A DNA stretch of 64,000 bases from Mesorhizobium sp. (GTDB taxonomy: Bacteria > Pseudomonadota > Alphaproteobacteria > Rhizobiales > Rhizobiaceae). The translations under genes and the position numbers were made by a program. The notes under the pieces were generated by a model. The model searched no databases. It worked only from the letters and a program-made list of their open reading frames with translations, and was not told the DNA's origin. The DNA lies in the NCBI GenBank assembly GCA_004020875.1, contig SAPZ01000018.1:1-64000 (forward strand), given 5' to 3'. This document shows positions 26,802 to 34,914 of the stretch, one piece after another. The first letter of the stretch is position 1; each line of letters opens with the position of its first letter.

Positions 26802-26856
26802 GTTGCACTATCTGCAACTTGATTGCATTATAAACAAAACTAGTTTTGCGTGTCAA
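26802..26856 (-). promoter_or_regulatory. near-consensus promoter and operator of the metC operon
   Basis: On the minus strand a perfect -35 TTGACA (26851-26856) and perfect -10 TATAAT (26827-26832) are 18 bp apart. A perfect 14-bp palindrome CAAAACTAGTTTTG (26835-26848) fills the spacer. Eight bp after the -10 lies GTTGCA-N5-TGCAAC (26802-26818), the operator also seen at the Liv-type importer. A consensus promoter with an operator over the start region implies tight repression. The leader to metC is about 170 nt. Confidence 0.7.
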
Positions 26857-27040
26857 GACCGGGTGGTTGTCATCAGGCTGGATTGCGTTGCCTTGGCCTG
26901 CACACTGAAGGCTGGCGCCGATCGGCGATGGGTGGAGCAACCCCATGAGATGCCCGAAGCGGGCGATGTCGGGGCGCGGACGAGATGCGGGCCGCACTCA
27001 TCGTTGAGCCGGCTCGTTGGATCAAGGCGCTGTCGGTGCC

Positions 27041-27982
27041 CTAGCGGGCTTCCCGATCGAAGACCATGCCAGTCGCCGCCGGCTGCCGGGCGCCTTTGTT
27101 GAACCACACAAGAGCAACCAGTGACGCGGCAAAGGGCAGGATCAGAAAGATCTGATAGGGCACAAGCGGATTGGAGAACTGCAGTTGCAATTGCAACGCG
27201 TCGCACAATCCGAAGAAGAGAGCCGCGACAACCGCGCCGACCGGATGCCAGCGGCCGAGGATGATCGCAGCCAGCGCGATAAAGCCTTTTCCCGCACTCA
27301 TGCCCTCGGAAAATATGTAGACTTGGCACAACACAAGATGGCAGCCGCCGGCCGCGGCGAACGCGCCGCTCAGTGCCAGCGAAACGTAGCGGACCGCCGT
27401 TACGTTGACACCGGCTGAGTCAGCCGCCCTCGGGCTCTCGCCGGCGGCCCTTAGTCTTAGACCCGCCTGCGTTCGATAAAGGCAGATCGTTACGACCGCC
27501 ACGAGCACAGGCAGCATGTAAACCAGCGGATCCTGATTAAAGAGGGCCGTACCGATCAGCGGCAATCCCGAGAGGTATGGGACAGGCAGCGAAGCAAATC
27601 CGCTGACCGCGGTTCCGCCGCCGGCAAGCCCGAACAAGGCCCGGGCCAGGAAGGCCGTCAGGCCAGCGCACAGCAAGTTGATGGCAATACCGGCTACGAG
27701 CTGGTTTACCGCGAGGCCGACGCACAGCAGGGCAAGCAGCAGTCCCGCCACCGCGCCCAGCAGGACCCCGGCGACGAGCCCCGCGACCGGTGAGCCTGTG
27801 AGATAGGTGCCGGCCGCCGCCCCAAACGCACCCCACAACATCATCCCTTCCAGGCCGACATTGTAGACGCCGCTGCGCTCGGCAAGCACGCCGCCCAGGG
27901 CCGCGAAGCCGATCGGCGTTGCCAGCCTGACCCCGGAAGCCAGCAGGACGGCGATCAGACTAATGTCCGGGAGGAAACTCAT
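27041..27982 (-). CDS. BMP-type ABC transporter permease 2 (nucleoside-like)
   Basis: A 313-residue inner-membrane permease of the BPD_transp_2 family found with BMP-type binding proteins (YufQ-like). It shows TPIGFAALGGVLAERSGVYNVGLEGMMLWGA, the AINLLCAGLTAFLARALFG segment, and GLRLRAAGESPRAADSAGVNV as the ATPase-contact loop. It overlaps the first permease by 4 bp and is the last gene of a four-gene importer operon. Known systems of this type carry nucleosides, purines or related compounds. Confidence 0.88.
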   Translation of the reverse strand: MSFLPDISLIAVLLASGVRLATPIGFAALGGVLAERSGVYNVGLEGMMLWGAFGAAAGTYLTGSPVAGLVAGVLLGAVAGLLLALLCVGLAVNQLVAGIAINLLCAGLTAFLARALFGLAGGGTAVSGFASLPVPYLSGLPLIGTALFNQDPLVYMLPVLVAVVTICLYRTQAGLRLRAAGESPRAADSAGVNVTAVRYVSLALSGAFAAAGGCHLVLCQVYIFSEGMSAGKGFIALAAIILGRWHPVGAVVAALFFGLCDALQLQLQFSNPLVPYQIFLILPFAASLVALVWFNKGARQPAATGMVFDREAR

Positions 27983-29073
27983 GATTGTCGCTCCGTCGGG
28001 TTAACTTGGTCGGCCGACGTCGGCTTTAGCCTGAACCCCTCGATCAGGCCGCCCAGAAGATCGCCTTTCCAGGCCAGGCTGCCGGCGACCAGGATGACGA
28101 CCAGGCCAACAATGGCGTCAACGACGGTTCCCTCCACGCCGGCGGCCCGCTGCATCACACTGGCGCCGGATTTGAGCGCGCCCAGAAACAGGGCTGACAG
28201 CGGGGCAAAGGCCGGATTGGCGTTGGCGATGAAGGCGGCGACGACGCCATCGAAACCGTAGCCGGGACTGAAAAGATGGAAGAGTCGATATTTCAGGCCG
28301 AGCACTTCGATGCCGCCGGCCAGGCCAGCCAGCATTCCTCCCGAGGCCATCGAGGCGACGATATGGGCTTTCACGTTCAGCCCGGCGTACCTGGCAGCCC
28401 TCGGGCTTTTGCCGACAATGTCGAGGGACAGCCCAGTCGCTGTGCGAGCGAAGATGAAGGCGATCATGCCCGCCGCGACAAGACCGAAAATGATTCCGAT
28501 ATGAGCGTCCGTCTGCGGCATCAACAACGGCAGCCGGTATTGCTCGGGGATCTCGTCCGAGTAGGGGTAGGGTGCCCCACTGGCGATCATCGGGCCACTG
28601 ACCGCGAAACTCACGACGTGGATGGCGATGTAGTTCATCAGCAGGGTCACGATGACCTCGTTGATGCCCCGCCATGCTTTCAACAAGCCTGCGATGCCCG
28701 CCCAAAGCGCCCCGCCCAGCATGGCGCACAGGAGCGCCGAGGGAATTGCAATCATGGAAGGAAGCGCGGGCAGATGCAGCGACGCCAGCGTGCCGAACAG
28801 GCCGCCCATGTAGATCTGGCCCTCGCCGCCGATATTGTAGACGCCAGCCCGCAGCGGTACCATGACCGCAAGCGAGGCAAGCAGGATGGGAGACGTTTTC
28901 ACGATTGTGTTGGACAGGCCCCAATAGTCGAAAAGCGCCTCGTGAACTAGAGCGGCATAGGCTTTCACCGGATCGGCTCCCGTCACCAGGATCAGGAGTG
29001 AGCCAAGCCCGAGCGCCACGGCGACGGCCATGACAACCCGCAAGCCGACAAGCGCGTCGCGCAGTCGCGTCAT
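27979..29073 (-). CDS. BMP-type ABC transporter permease 1 (nucleoside-like)
   Basis: A 364-residue membrane protein (YufP-like). Landmarks are TSPILLASLAVMVPLRAGVYNIGGEGQIYMGG, GINEVIVTLLMNYIAIHV and a GKSPRAARYAGLNV coupling loop. It overlaps both neighbours by 4 bp (ATGA), so ATPase, permease 1 and permease 2 are translationally coupled. It forms the heterodimeric channel with permease 2. Confidence 0.88.
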   Translation of the reverse strand: MTRLRDALVGLRVVMAVAVALGLGSLLILVTGADPVKAYAALVHEALFDYWGLSNTIVKTSPILLASLAVMVPLRAGVYNIGGEGQIYMGGLFGTLASLHLPALPSMIAIPSALLCAMLGGALWAGIAGLLKAWRGINEVIVTLLMNYIAIHVVSFAVSGPMIASGAPYPYSDEIPEQYRLPLLMPQTDAHIGIIFGLVAAGMIAFIFARTATGLSLDIVGKSPRAARYAGLNVKAHIVASMASGGMLAGLAGGIEVLGLKYRLFHLFSPGYGFDGVVAAFIANANPAFAPLSALFLGALKSGASVMQRAAGVEGTVVDAIVGLVVILVAGSLAWKGDLLGGLIEGFRLKPTSADQVNPTERQS

Positions 29074-30587
29074 CGTTGTTCTCCCACCGACAAGCCCGAC
29101 ATCAGCAGGCCGATATGCTCGGCCGTCGCCTGCCCTGGAAGGACCTCTCCCGTGAAGCGGCCGCGATGCATGACGGCGATGCGGTCGGCAACCTCGGCGA
29201 CATGTTCAAGTTCCGTCGAAATGTAGAGAACCGCGACGCCGCGATCCCGCGCCTCAAGTATTTTCCGCTGGACGAATTCGATAGCGCCGACGTCAAGGCC
29301 CTTGGTCGCCTGCATGACGATCAGAATCTCGGGTCCCGCTTCAATTTCGCGTGCCAGGATGATCTTCTGCTGGTTGCCGCCGGAAAGCTCCCGCGCCGGC
29401 TGTGCGGGCGAGCGGGACCGCACGTCGTAGCGTTTCATCATCCGCCTCGCCTGTTCAGCGATAAAACGCGCATTGATCAGGCCCAAGCGTGAAACAGGCC
29501 TTCGACGAAAGGATCGCAGCACGAAGTTGGTTGCAATCGAATGGTCGAGCACAAGGCCGGTGCCGTGCCTGTCCTCGGGCACGAACCCGATCCGGGACCC
29601 GCGCATGCGCGCTGAAACACCGAGTCCGGTGATCTCCGCTGCGCCTGCGCGAATGCTGCCGGACTCAGGCTTGCGCAAACCGCAGATGATTTCAGCCAGT
29701 TCGCTTTGTCCGTTACCGTCGATACCGGCCACACCCAGGATCTCGCCCTGGCGGATCGTCAGTGAAACCCGGTCAAGCGCCGTCAGTCCGCGTTCGCCTC
29801 GCGCGACAAGATCCACGCATTCCAGAACCGGATCTCCAGGCGCGGCCAGACGCGGAATCCGCACCGGCTCGACATCCCTGCCGACCATCAGTCGGGAAAG
29901 CTGCCGCACATCCGTGTGCCCGATGTCGCGCTCCGCCACCAACTGGCCGTGGCGCATGACGGAAACCGCATCGGCGATCCGCATCACCTCATCGAGTTTA
30001 TGCGTGACGAAAAGTATTGTCGTGCCATCGTCACGCAATGCCTTCACGCGCTCAAGGAACGAATCGATCTCGTTGGGCGCCAGCACGCTCGTCGGCTCAT
30101 CCAGCACTAGTATCTTGGCGCCCCTATAGAGCATCTTCAGGATTTCCACCCGTTGACGCATGCCGATCGGCAGTTTCCAGACCGGCTGGTCTGGCTCGAC
30201 AGCGAGGCCATAGCGCTCGCTCAACGCCGCGATTTTGGCTGAGTGCCGGCGAAGGTTCAGCGGACTGTGCAAACCGCCGAGACCGAGCACGATGTTTTCG
30301 GTAACGGTCAGCGCCTCGGCCAGATGCATGTGCTGGTGAATCATGCCCACGCCATTGATGATGGCATCGGCTGGCGACCTGAAAGAGACGGCCTTGCCAT
30401 CGATCTGGATGCTTCCCTCGGTTGGCCGGTAGAGGCCGAAAAGCACGTTCATCAACGTGGTCTTGCCTGCTCCGTTCTCCCCGAGCACAGCACGAGCCGT
30501 CCCCCGTTCGACGGAAAGGCTGATGTTGCTCAGTGCACTGAAGCCGCCAAACCGCTTGCTGATCCGATCAAGAACTAGGTACGACAA
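29070..30587 (-). CDS. BMP-type ABC transporter ATPase, two nucleotide-binding domains
   Basis: A 505-residue tandem ATPase (YufO/RbsA-like). Domain 1 has Walker A GENGAGKTTLMNVLFG and Walker B KILVLDEPTSVL. Domain 2 has a GIDGNGQSELAEIICG P-loop variant, signature ELSGGNQQKIILARE and a Walker B in which Asp-Glu is replaced (ILIVMQATKGLDVG), as in other RbsA-type second domains. Start is TTG with a GGGAGAGGTGA ribosome site. It energises the nucleoside-like importer with the two permeases downstream. Confidence 0.9.
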   Translation of the reverse strand: MSYLVLDRISKRFGGFSALSNISLSVERGTARAVLGENGAGKTTLMNVLFGLYRPTEGSIQIDGKAVSFRSPADAIINGVGMIHQHMHLAEALTVTENIVLGLGGLHSPLNLRRHSAKIAALSERYGLAVEPDQPVWKLPIGMRQRVEILKMLYRGAKILVLDEPTSVLAPNEIDSFLERVKALRDDGTTILFVTHKLDEVMRIADAVSVMRHGQLVAERDIGHTDVRQLSRLMVGRDVEPVRIPRLAAPGDPVLECVDLVARGERGLTALDRVSLTIRQGEILGVAGIDGNGQSELAEIICGLRKPESGSIRAGAAEITGLGVSARMRGSRIGFVPEDRHGTGLVLDHSIATNFVLRSFRRRPVSRLGLINARFIAEQARRMMKRYDVRSRSPAQPARELSGGNQQKIILAREIEAGPEILIVMQATKGLDVGAIEFVQRKILEARDRGVAVLYISTELEHVAEVADRIAVMHRGRFTGEVLPGQATAEHIGLLMSGLSVGEQR

Positions 30588-30692
30588 TCACCTCTCCCAC
30601 CTTGTTTCCCCGATTACACACCGGTGCCGACGCAACATTCGCGCACAGCCAGGCACGGCCTGGAAGAGCAGGCCTGGCCGTGATCGCGGCGC

Positions 30693-31667
30693 TCAGGCCG
30701 GTTCGATGACAAGTTGGCCGGACCTGATCCTCGACATCAGGGTTGCAACCTCGGCGGCGGTGTCGGCGGGAATCTCGGACGCGAATGTCCCGAGCCTCAC
30801 CACGTCGGGATTGTTGAAATCGTACCTGTAATTCTTACCCGTCAGCCCTTCGTCCCTGGCTGTCGTCAGCAACGCCACGATCAGCGATTTCACATCAAGG
30901 ATTGACGACTGCAGCACGATATCGGGCCATTTCGTGATGGCGTCGTAGTAGAGACCGAACGCCTTCACGCCCTTCTCACGAACGGCCTGCAGGGCGCCTT
31001 GCGTGGCGCTGTCCATTGTCGGCCATATGATATCCGCGCCTTGAGCGATCTGGTTCAGTGCCGCTTCCTTGCCCTTGGCGACATCGTCCCAGTCGCCGGT
31101 CCAGGTGGCGAATACCGCGCCATCAGGCCGCGCGATCTTGAATCCTGCCTCGAAGCCGGCCAGCGTGTCATTGGTGAACTTGAACTTCTGCGCCTGGATC
31201 AAGCCGACCTTTCCAGACTTCGACAGACGCCCGGCAAGAAAGCCCAGCACATAGGCCGGTTGGCTGAAATAGAAATCGGCCGTGCTGACGTTGTCGGCGG
31301 CGTGAAGGCCATTGGTGACAATGAAGCGGGTGTCGGTGAACCGGGCGGCCACGCGGTCAATCGCATCCTGGAACTCTCCGCCGTGTCCGATCACGTGGGT
31401 GAAGCCCCGCCGCGCGTAGTCCGAGAGAACCTCGACGTGATCCGGTTGCGCTACCTTCTCGCTGTAAGCCGTCTCGATACCGAGCTTTTCGGTGACGACC
31501 CCCATCGCCTCGTAGCCCGACTGGCTCCAGCCATGGTCGGTGATGGCGCCCGGCATGACAATCGCCGCCTTCAAGGTCCCGCTGGCTGCGAAGCCGGTGC
31601 GTGCCAGTAAAAGCGCCGGCGCCGCCAGGGCCGCTGTCGCAAGCAATCCGCGTCTCGTGATTTTCAT
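30693..31667 (-). CDS. BMP-family substrate-binding protein with Tat-like signal
   Basis: About 324 residues of the BMP/PnrA-like family. The N-terminus MKITRRGLLATAALAAPALL carries a twin-arginine-type signal. The mature domain opens LKAAIVMPGAITDHGWSQSGYEA, then RRGFTHVIGHGGEFQDAI, GFLAGRLSKSGKVGLIQAQKF and a QGADIIWPTMDSATQGAL hinge. BMP proteins bind nucleosides, purines or autoinducer-like ligands. The ATG at 31667 has a GGGAGAACC ribosome site. It leads the importer operon; the ATPase gene starts 105 bp downstream. Confidence 0.87.
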   Translation of the reverse strand: MKITRRGLLATAALAAPALLLARTGFAASGTLKAAIVMPGAITDHGWSQSGYEAMGVVTEKLGIETAYSEKVAQPDHVEVLSDYARRGFTHVIGHGGEFQDAIDRVAARFTDTRFIVTNGLHAADNVSTADFYFSQPAYVLGFLAGRLSKSGKVGLIQAQKFKFTNDTLAGFEAGFKIARPDGAVFATWTGDWDDVAKGKEAALNQIAQGADIIWPTMDSATQGALQAVREKGVKAFGLYYDAITKWPDIVLQSSILDVKSLIVALLTTARDEGLTGKNYRYDFNNPDVVRLGTFASEIPADTAAEVATLMSRIRSGQLVIEPA

Positions 31668-31749
31668 TAGGTTCTCCCTCCCAGGAATTGCGCGGTCCAG
31701 CGATTGACGCTTCCGCACGCCGGCTACTAACCGTGTGGCGTGCCGGTCG

Positions 31750-31818
31750 CTCAAGTGAGCAGTTCTCAAGAGGGGTTGAATGGAGAGGCCGCTGTGACTG
31801 CGCTCAAGTCCTCTTGAG
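31750..31818. promoter_or_regulatory. CTCAAG-type candidate operator cluster
   Basis: Between the divergent BMP importer and amidase genes, CTCAAG occurs at 31750-31755 and 31765-31770 (15-bp spacing). A palindrome CTCAAG-TCCT-CTTGAG lies at 31803-31818. The four half-sites in 70 bp suggest a regulator controlling both directions. The regulator is unknown. Confidence 0.4.
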
Positions 31819-31877
31819 GTCTTCTCACTGGCATCGGCTGCAGGCCCCGCCAGAAGTCACCATGCGGAGGGGAAGAG

Positions 31878-33218
31878 ATGGATACTGGGACGTTGGCCGG
31901 ACAGGCACGGCTTTTGATCGAACATATCGAGACACCGGACATGCTCGTGGGCGCGGCACTTGACAAGGCCAGGGCGTCGACCGGCGTATTCATAAGCTTG
32001 ATGGAGGAAGCCGCACTCGCCGAAGCCGCGGCCGCATCGCGACGAAGGTCCGCTGGCGCGGCGCTCAGCGATTTCGACGGCATCCCATTCGCCGTCAAGG
32101 ATCTGTTCGACGTCGTGGGCTCGGTTACCTCCGCCGGCTCACGGACAAGACTGGCCGTGCCCGCCGCGCCACGCGACAGCGCTATCGTGGCCAACCTGCG
32201 CAAGCTCGGCATGATCCCGATCGGCAAGACAAATCTCAGTGAGTTCGCGTTTTCCGGCCTCGGCCTCAATCCTCACTTCGGCACACCCACCGCATTGGGA
32301 CGGGAAGACCGCGTCCCGGGCGGCTCCTCTTCGGGATCAGCCATCGCGGTCCAGCGTGGGATCGTGCCTGTCGCGCTGGGGACGGACACGGCCGGCTCGG
32401 TCCGGGTGCCCGCCGCTTTCAACGGCATCGCCGGCTTTCGCCCGTCATGGGGACGATATGACATGCATGGGGTTTATCCATTGGCGGCGAGTTTCGACAC
32501 CGCCGGCCCGTTGGCGAAAAACGCTGAGGACTGCGTTGTGATGGACGCCCTGATGCGCGGTGTCGCGCCGACCAATACCACCGCGCCACGCCGCTTCATC
32601 ATTGAGCGGAGTCTGCTCGATGATCCCGATCTCGAGCCGGCGGTTGGCCAAAATCTGCTGGCGTTCGCCGATCTGCTGCGATCTGATGGAAGGCTTGTCG
32701 AACCGCGCGTGATCCCGTCGATCGGCCGCGCCAGGGCCGCCATCGGCGAATTTGGCTGGCCCGGCGGCGTCGAGGCGGCGGCGTTTCATCGGGATCTGCT
32801 GGCTTCGACGGAACGTGCGCTCATCGACCCGCGTGTCGTCGCCCGCCTCGATTTCGCGGCGGCGACCCCGCCGGAGAACATGATTGCCTTGCGGCGAATC
32901 CGGACCGGGTTGATCCGAGCACTGCGCCACGAACTCGACGGCGCAATCTTGCTCCAGCCGACCGTCCCGCATGTTGCCCCGTTGCTGGCTCCGCCGGCCA
33001 GCAATGACGAACTCTTCGCCAGACTCAACCTGCGCACGTTGTCGATGACGATGATTGGCAGTTTTCTCGACATGCCAGGACTGGCCGTGGCCTCTGGAAC
33101 CGACCCGCAAGGGCTGCCGACGTCCGTACTGCTGACCGGTGCAAGCGGCTTTGACGATGCGGTCCTGGCGGCCGGTCGGCTGGCGCCACTTGATCATGGC
33201 TCCGACAGTTTTTCGTAA
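31878..33218 (+). CDS. amidase-signature family amidohydrolase
   Basis: A 446-residue cytoplasmic amidase. The triad is Lys74 (FAVKDLFD), Ser150 (GGSSSGSA) and nucleophile Ser174 (DTAGSVRVPAAFNG). The FRPSWGRYDMHGVYPLAASFDTAGP stretch after the nucleophile is reminiscent of the allophanate-hydrolase/AtzF and biuret-type subgroup. The C-terminal extra domain of full allophanate hydrolases is missing. It is divergent from the BMP importer and precedes a DUF1989 gene and a deacetylase, a gene set suited to degrading a ureide- or amide-type nitrogen compound brought in by that importer. Confidence 0.85.
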   Translation: MDTGTLAGQARLLIEHIETPDMLVGAALDKARASTGVFISLMEEAALAEAAAASRRRSAGAALSDFDGIPFAVKDLFDVVGSVTSAGSRTRLAVPAAPRDSAIVANLRKLGMIPIGKTNLSEFAFSGLGLNPHFGTPTALGREDRVPGGSSSGSAIAVQRGIVPVALGTDTAGSVRVPAAFNGIAGFRPSWGRYDMHGVYPLAASFDTAGPLAKNAEDCVVMDALMRGVAPTNTTAPRRFIIERSLLDDPDLEPAVGQNLLAFADLLRSDGRLVEPRVIPSIGRARAAIGEFGWPGGVEAAAFHRDLLASTERALIDPRVVARLDFAAATPPENMIALRRIRTGLIRALRHELDGAILLQPTVPHVAPLLAPPASNDELFARLNLRTLSMTMIGSFLDMPGLAVASGTDPQGLPTSVLLTGASGFDDAVLAAGRLAPLDHGSDSFS

Positions 33219-33293
33219 CAGCGGTTGAGAATATCCCATTCGTGCGCGGGTCTCCGCAATGGCAAGGATGCTTGCCATTCAAGGAGAACAATC

Positions 33294-33992
33294 ATGGCGA
33301 CATCCCGGACAATAAGCGAACCCAGCATCCCTGACGGCCGCAACGGCAGTTCATTCGCCAGGGTGTCCGAAAACGGCATCCCGATCCTCGGACACCTTTA
33401 TGAAATTCCCGCCCGCGAGGGCCGCGCCGTCGTGGTCGGTGCTGGGCAGTCGCTCACCATTATCAACACCCATGGTTCCCAGGTATGCGATTTCTGGGCC
33501 TTCAACGCGGCTGACCTCAACGAATTCTCGTCGATGCCGCACCAGCATGCGGTCGCGAGCGCAATCGGGTTGCGCGAGAAAAGCGCACTGGTGAGCAATG
33601 CCCGCCGGCCATTGATGACCGTGATCCAGGACACCTCGCCAGGCGTGCACGACACGGTCGTCGCCGCCTGCGATGTCCATCGCTATCGCCAGTTGGGCGC
33701 GCAAGGCTACCACGATAACTGTACGGACAATTTCAAGCAGGCACTGCAGGCTGTTGGCCGCCAGCCGGCCACGGTGCCTGCGCCCCTCAACATCTGGATG
33801 AACACGCCCGTAGCGGCCGATGGCTCGATCTCCTGGCTGGCGCCGGTCTCATCCAGCGGTGACCGGTTCGTGCTTCGCGCCGAGATCGACATTGTAGCGG
33901 TCATGTCGGCGTGCCCGCAGGACATGGTCCCGATCAACGGCGCCGACCAGATGCCGCAAAGCCTGGCGTTCATTGTCAGCGAAGGGGAATAA
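33294..33992 (+). CDS. DUF1989 (urea carboxylase-associated) family protein, copy 2
   Basis: A 232-residue paralogue of the protein at 17926-18531. It shares LTIINTHGSQVCDFWAF, DTSPGVHDTVVAAC, GYHDNCTDNFKQAL, LNIWMNTPV and MSACPQDMVPINGAD. The start follows an AAGGAG ribosome site. It is the second gene after the amidase and ends 4 bp before the deacetylase start. The family includes carboxyguanidine deiminase subunits, which act as a pair; here the two copies are 15 kb apart in separate operons, so they probably serve different substrates. Confidence 0.85.
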   Translation: MATSRTISEPSIPDGRNGSSFARVSENGIPILGHLYEIPAREGRAVVVGAGQSLTIINTHGSQVCDFWAFNAADLNEFSSMPHQHAVASAIGLREKSALVSNARRPLMTVIQDTSPGVHDTVVAACDVHRYRQLGAQGYHDNCTDNFKQALQAVGRQPATVPAPLNIWMNTPVAADGSISWLAPVSSSGDRFVLRAEIDIVAVMSACPQDMVPINGADQMPQSLAFIVSEGE

Positions 33993-33996
33993 TCGG

Positions 33997-34914
33997 ATGA
34001 TCCTAAACGCTATTGCTTGGCCAAACGGGGCCCGATGCGCATGTTCGATATCGTTCGACATGGATGCCGACAGCCTAATCCACATCGCCAGGCCGCGCGA
34101 CGGTTTCAACCGGCTCTATCCCATCACGATGGGCCGCTACGGCCCGACGGTGGCGGTGCCGCGCATCCTCGAAACCTATCGGCGCCTCGGGCTGAAACAG
34201 TCGTTCTTCATACCCGCCTGGACGATGCAACAGTACCCGGATGCGGTGGAAGCAATTCTGCGTGACGGTCACGAGATCGGCCATCACGGGTTCCTGCATG
34301 AAGATCCAACGACCATCGCGCAACCTGAACAGCGTTACTGGTTCGAACAGGCCTTGCAAGTGCATCAGCGCATGACAGGCAGGAAACCGACTGGCTATCG
34401 GGCACCTGTCTACAATGTCACCCAGGGAACCGTGGACCTGCTTGTCGAACATGGTTTCAGCTACGATTCCTCGCTGATGGCCGACGACATGCCCTACCTG
34501 ATGAAAACCTCGGTCGGGGAGTTGTTTGAAGTACCGCCACACTGGGGCAATGATGACTGGCCGGCCTTCGCGCATTTCGAGGAGATCGGCTATATGATGC
34601 CCGTGCGCTCCCCTTCGATCGGTCTGTCGGCCTTCTTCGAGGAGTTCGAGGCGCACTATGAGGCCGGAGGCTTGTGGATGCCGGTCTGGCATCCTTTCCT
34701 GACAGGCCGACTCGCGCGATGGCGACTAGTGGAAAAGTTTCTCGAAAAGATTCTTGCCAGCCACAATGTCTGGTTCGCACCGCTCGCCGAAATCGTCGCG
34801 CATGTGGACGCCTTCCGGCGCGGGGGTGGCCATGTGCGCGTGGAGGACCTGCCTTATTATGACGGGCCGGTAGCGCTGATGACCGATCGCGGTCAGGCGG
34901 CCAGTCCGCTGTAG
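33997..34914 (+). CDS. polysaccharide deacetylase-family (NodB-homology) hydrolase
   Basis: About 305 residues of the NodB-homology fold. The metal-site pattern is visible: CSISFDMDAD (Asp) and GHEIGHHGFLHE (His-x-x-x-His). GYRAPVYNVT and a C-terminal MPVWHPFLTGR segment follow. Cytoplasmic members lacking a signal peptide, as here, include PuuE-type allantoinases and related ring-opening or amide hydrolases, which suits the amidase/DUF1989 neighbours better than cell-wall work. The start has an AAGGGG ribosome site overlapping the previous stop. Its 3' end overlaps the convergent LysR gene by 22 bp. Confidence 0.82.
   Translation: MILNAIAWPNGARCACSISFDMDADSLIHIARPRDGFNRLYPITMGRYGPTVAVPRILETYRRLGLKQSFFIPAWTMQQYPDAVEAILRDGHEIGHHGFLHEDPTTIAQPEQRYWFEQALQVHQRMTGRKPTGYRAPVYNVTQGTVDLLVEHGFSYDSSLMADDMPYLMKTSVGELFEVPPHWGNDDWPAFAHFEEIGYMMPVRSPSIGLSAFFEEFEAHYEAGGLWMPVWHPFLTGRLARWRLVEKFLEKILASHNVWFAPLAEIVAHVDAFRRGGGHVRVEDLPYYDGPVALMTDRGQAASPL

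Noticed and set aside
26646..26826. SAM-II riboswitch in the metC leader
   Set aside because: I looked for its compact pseudoknot pattern, common before alphaproteobacterial met genes, and could not find it; the leader instead holds a small frame.
27184..27197. GTTGCA-AT-TGCAAC, resembling the shared operator
   Set aside because: It lies inside a permease gene, encodes an alternating Gln/Leu stretch, and has a 2-bp instead of 5-bp core.
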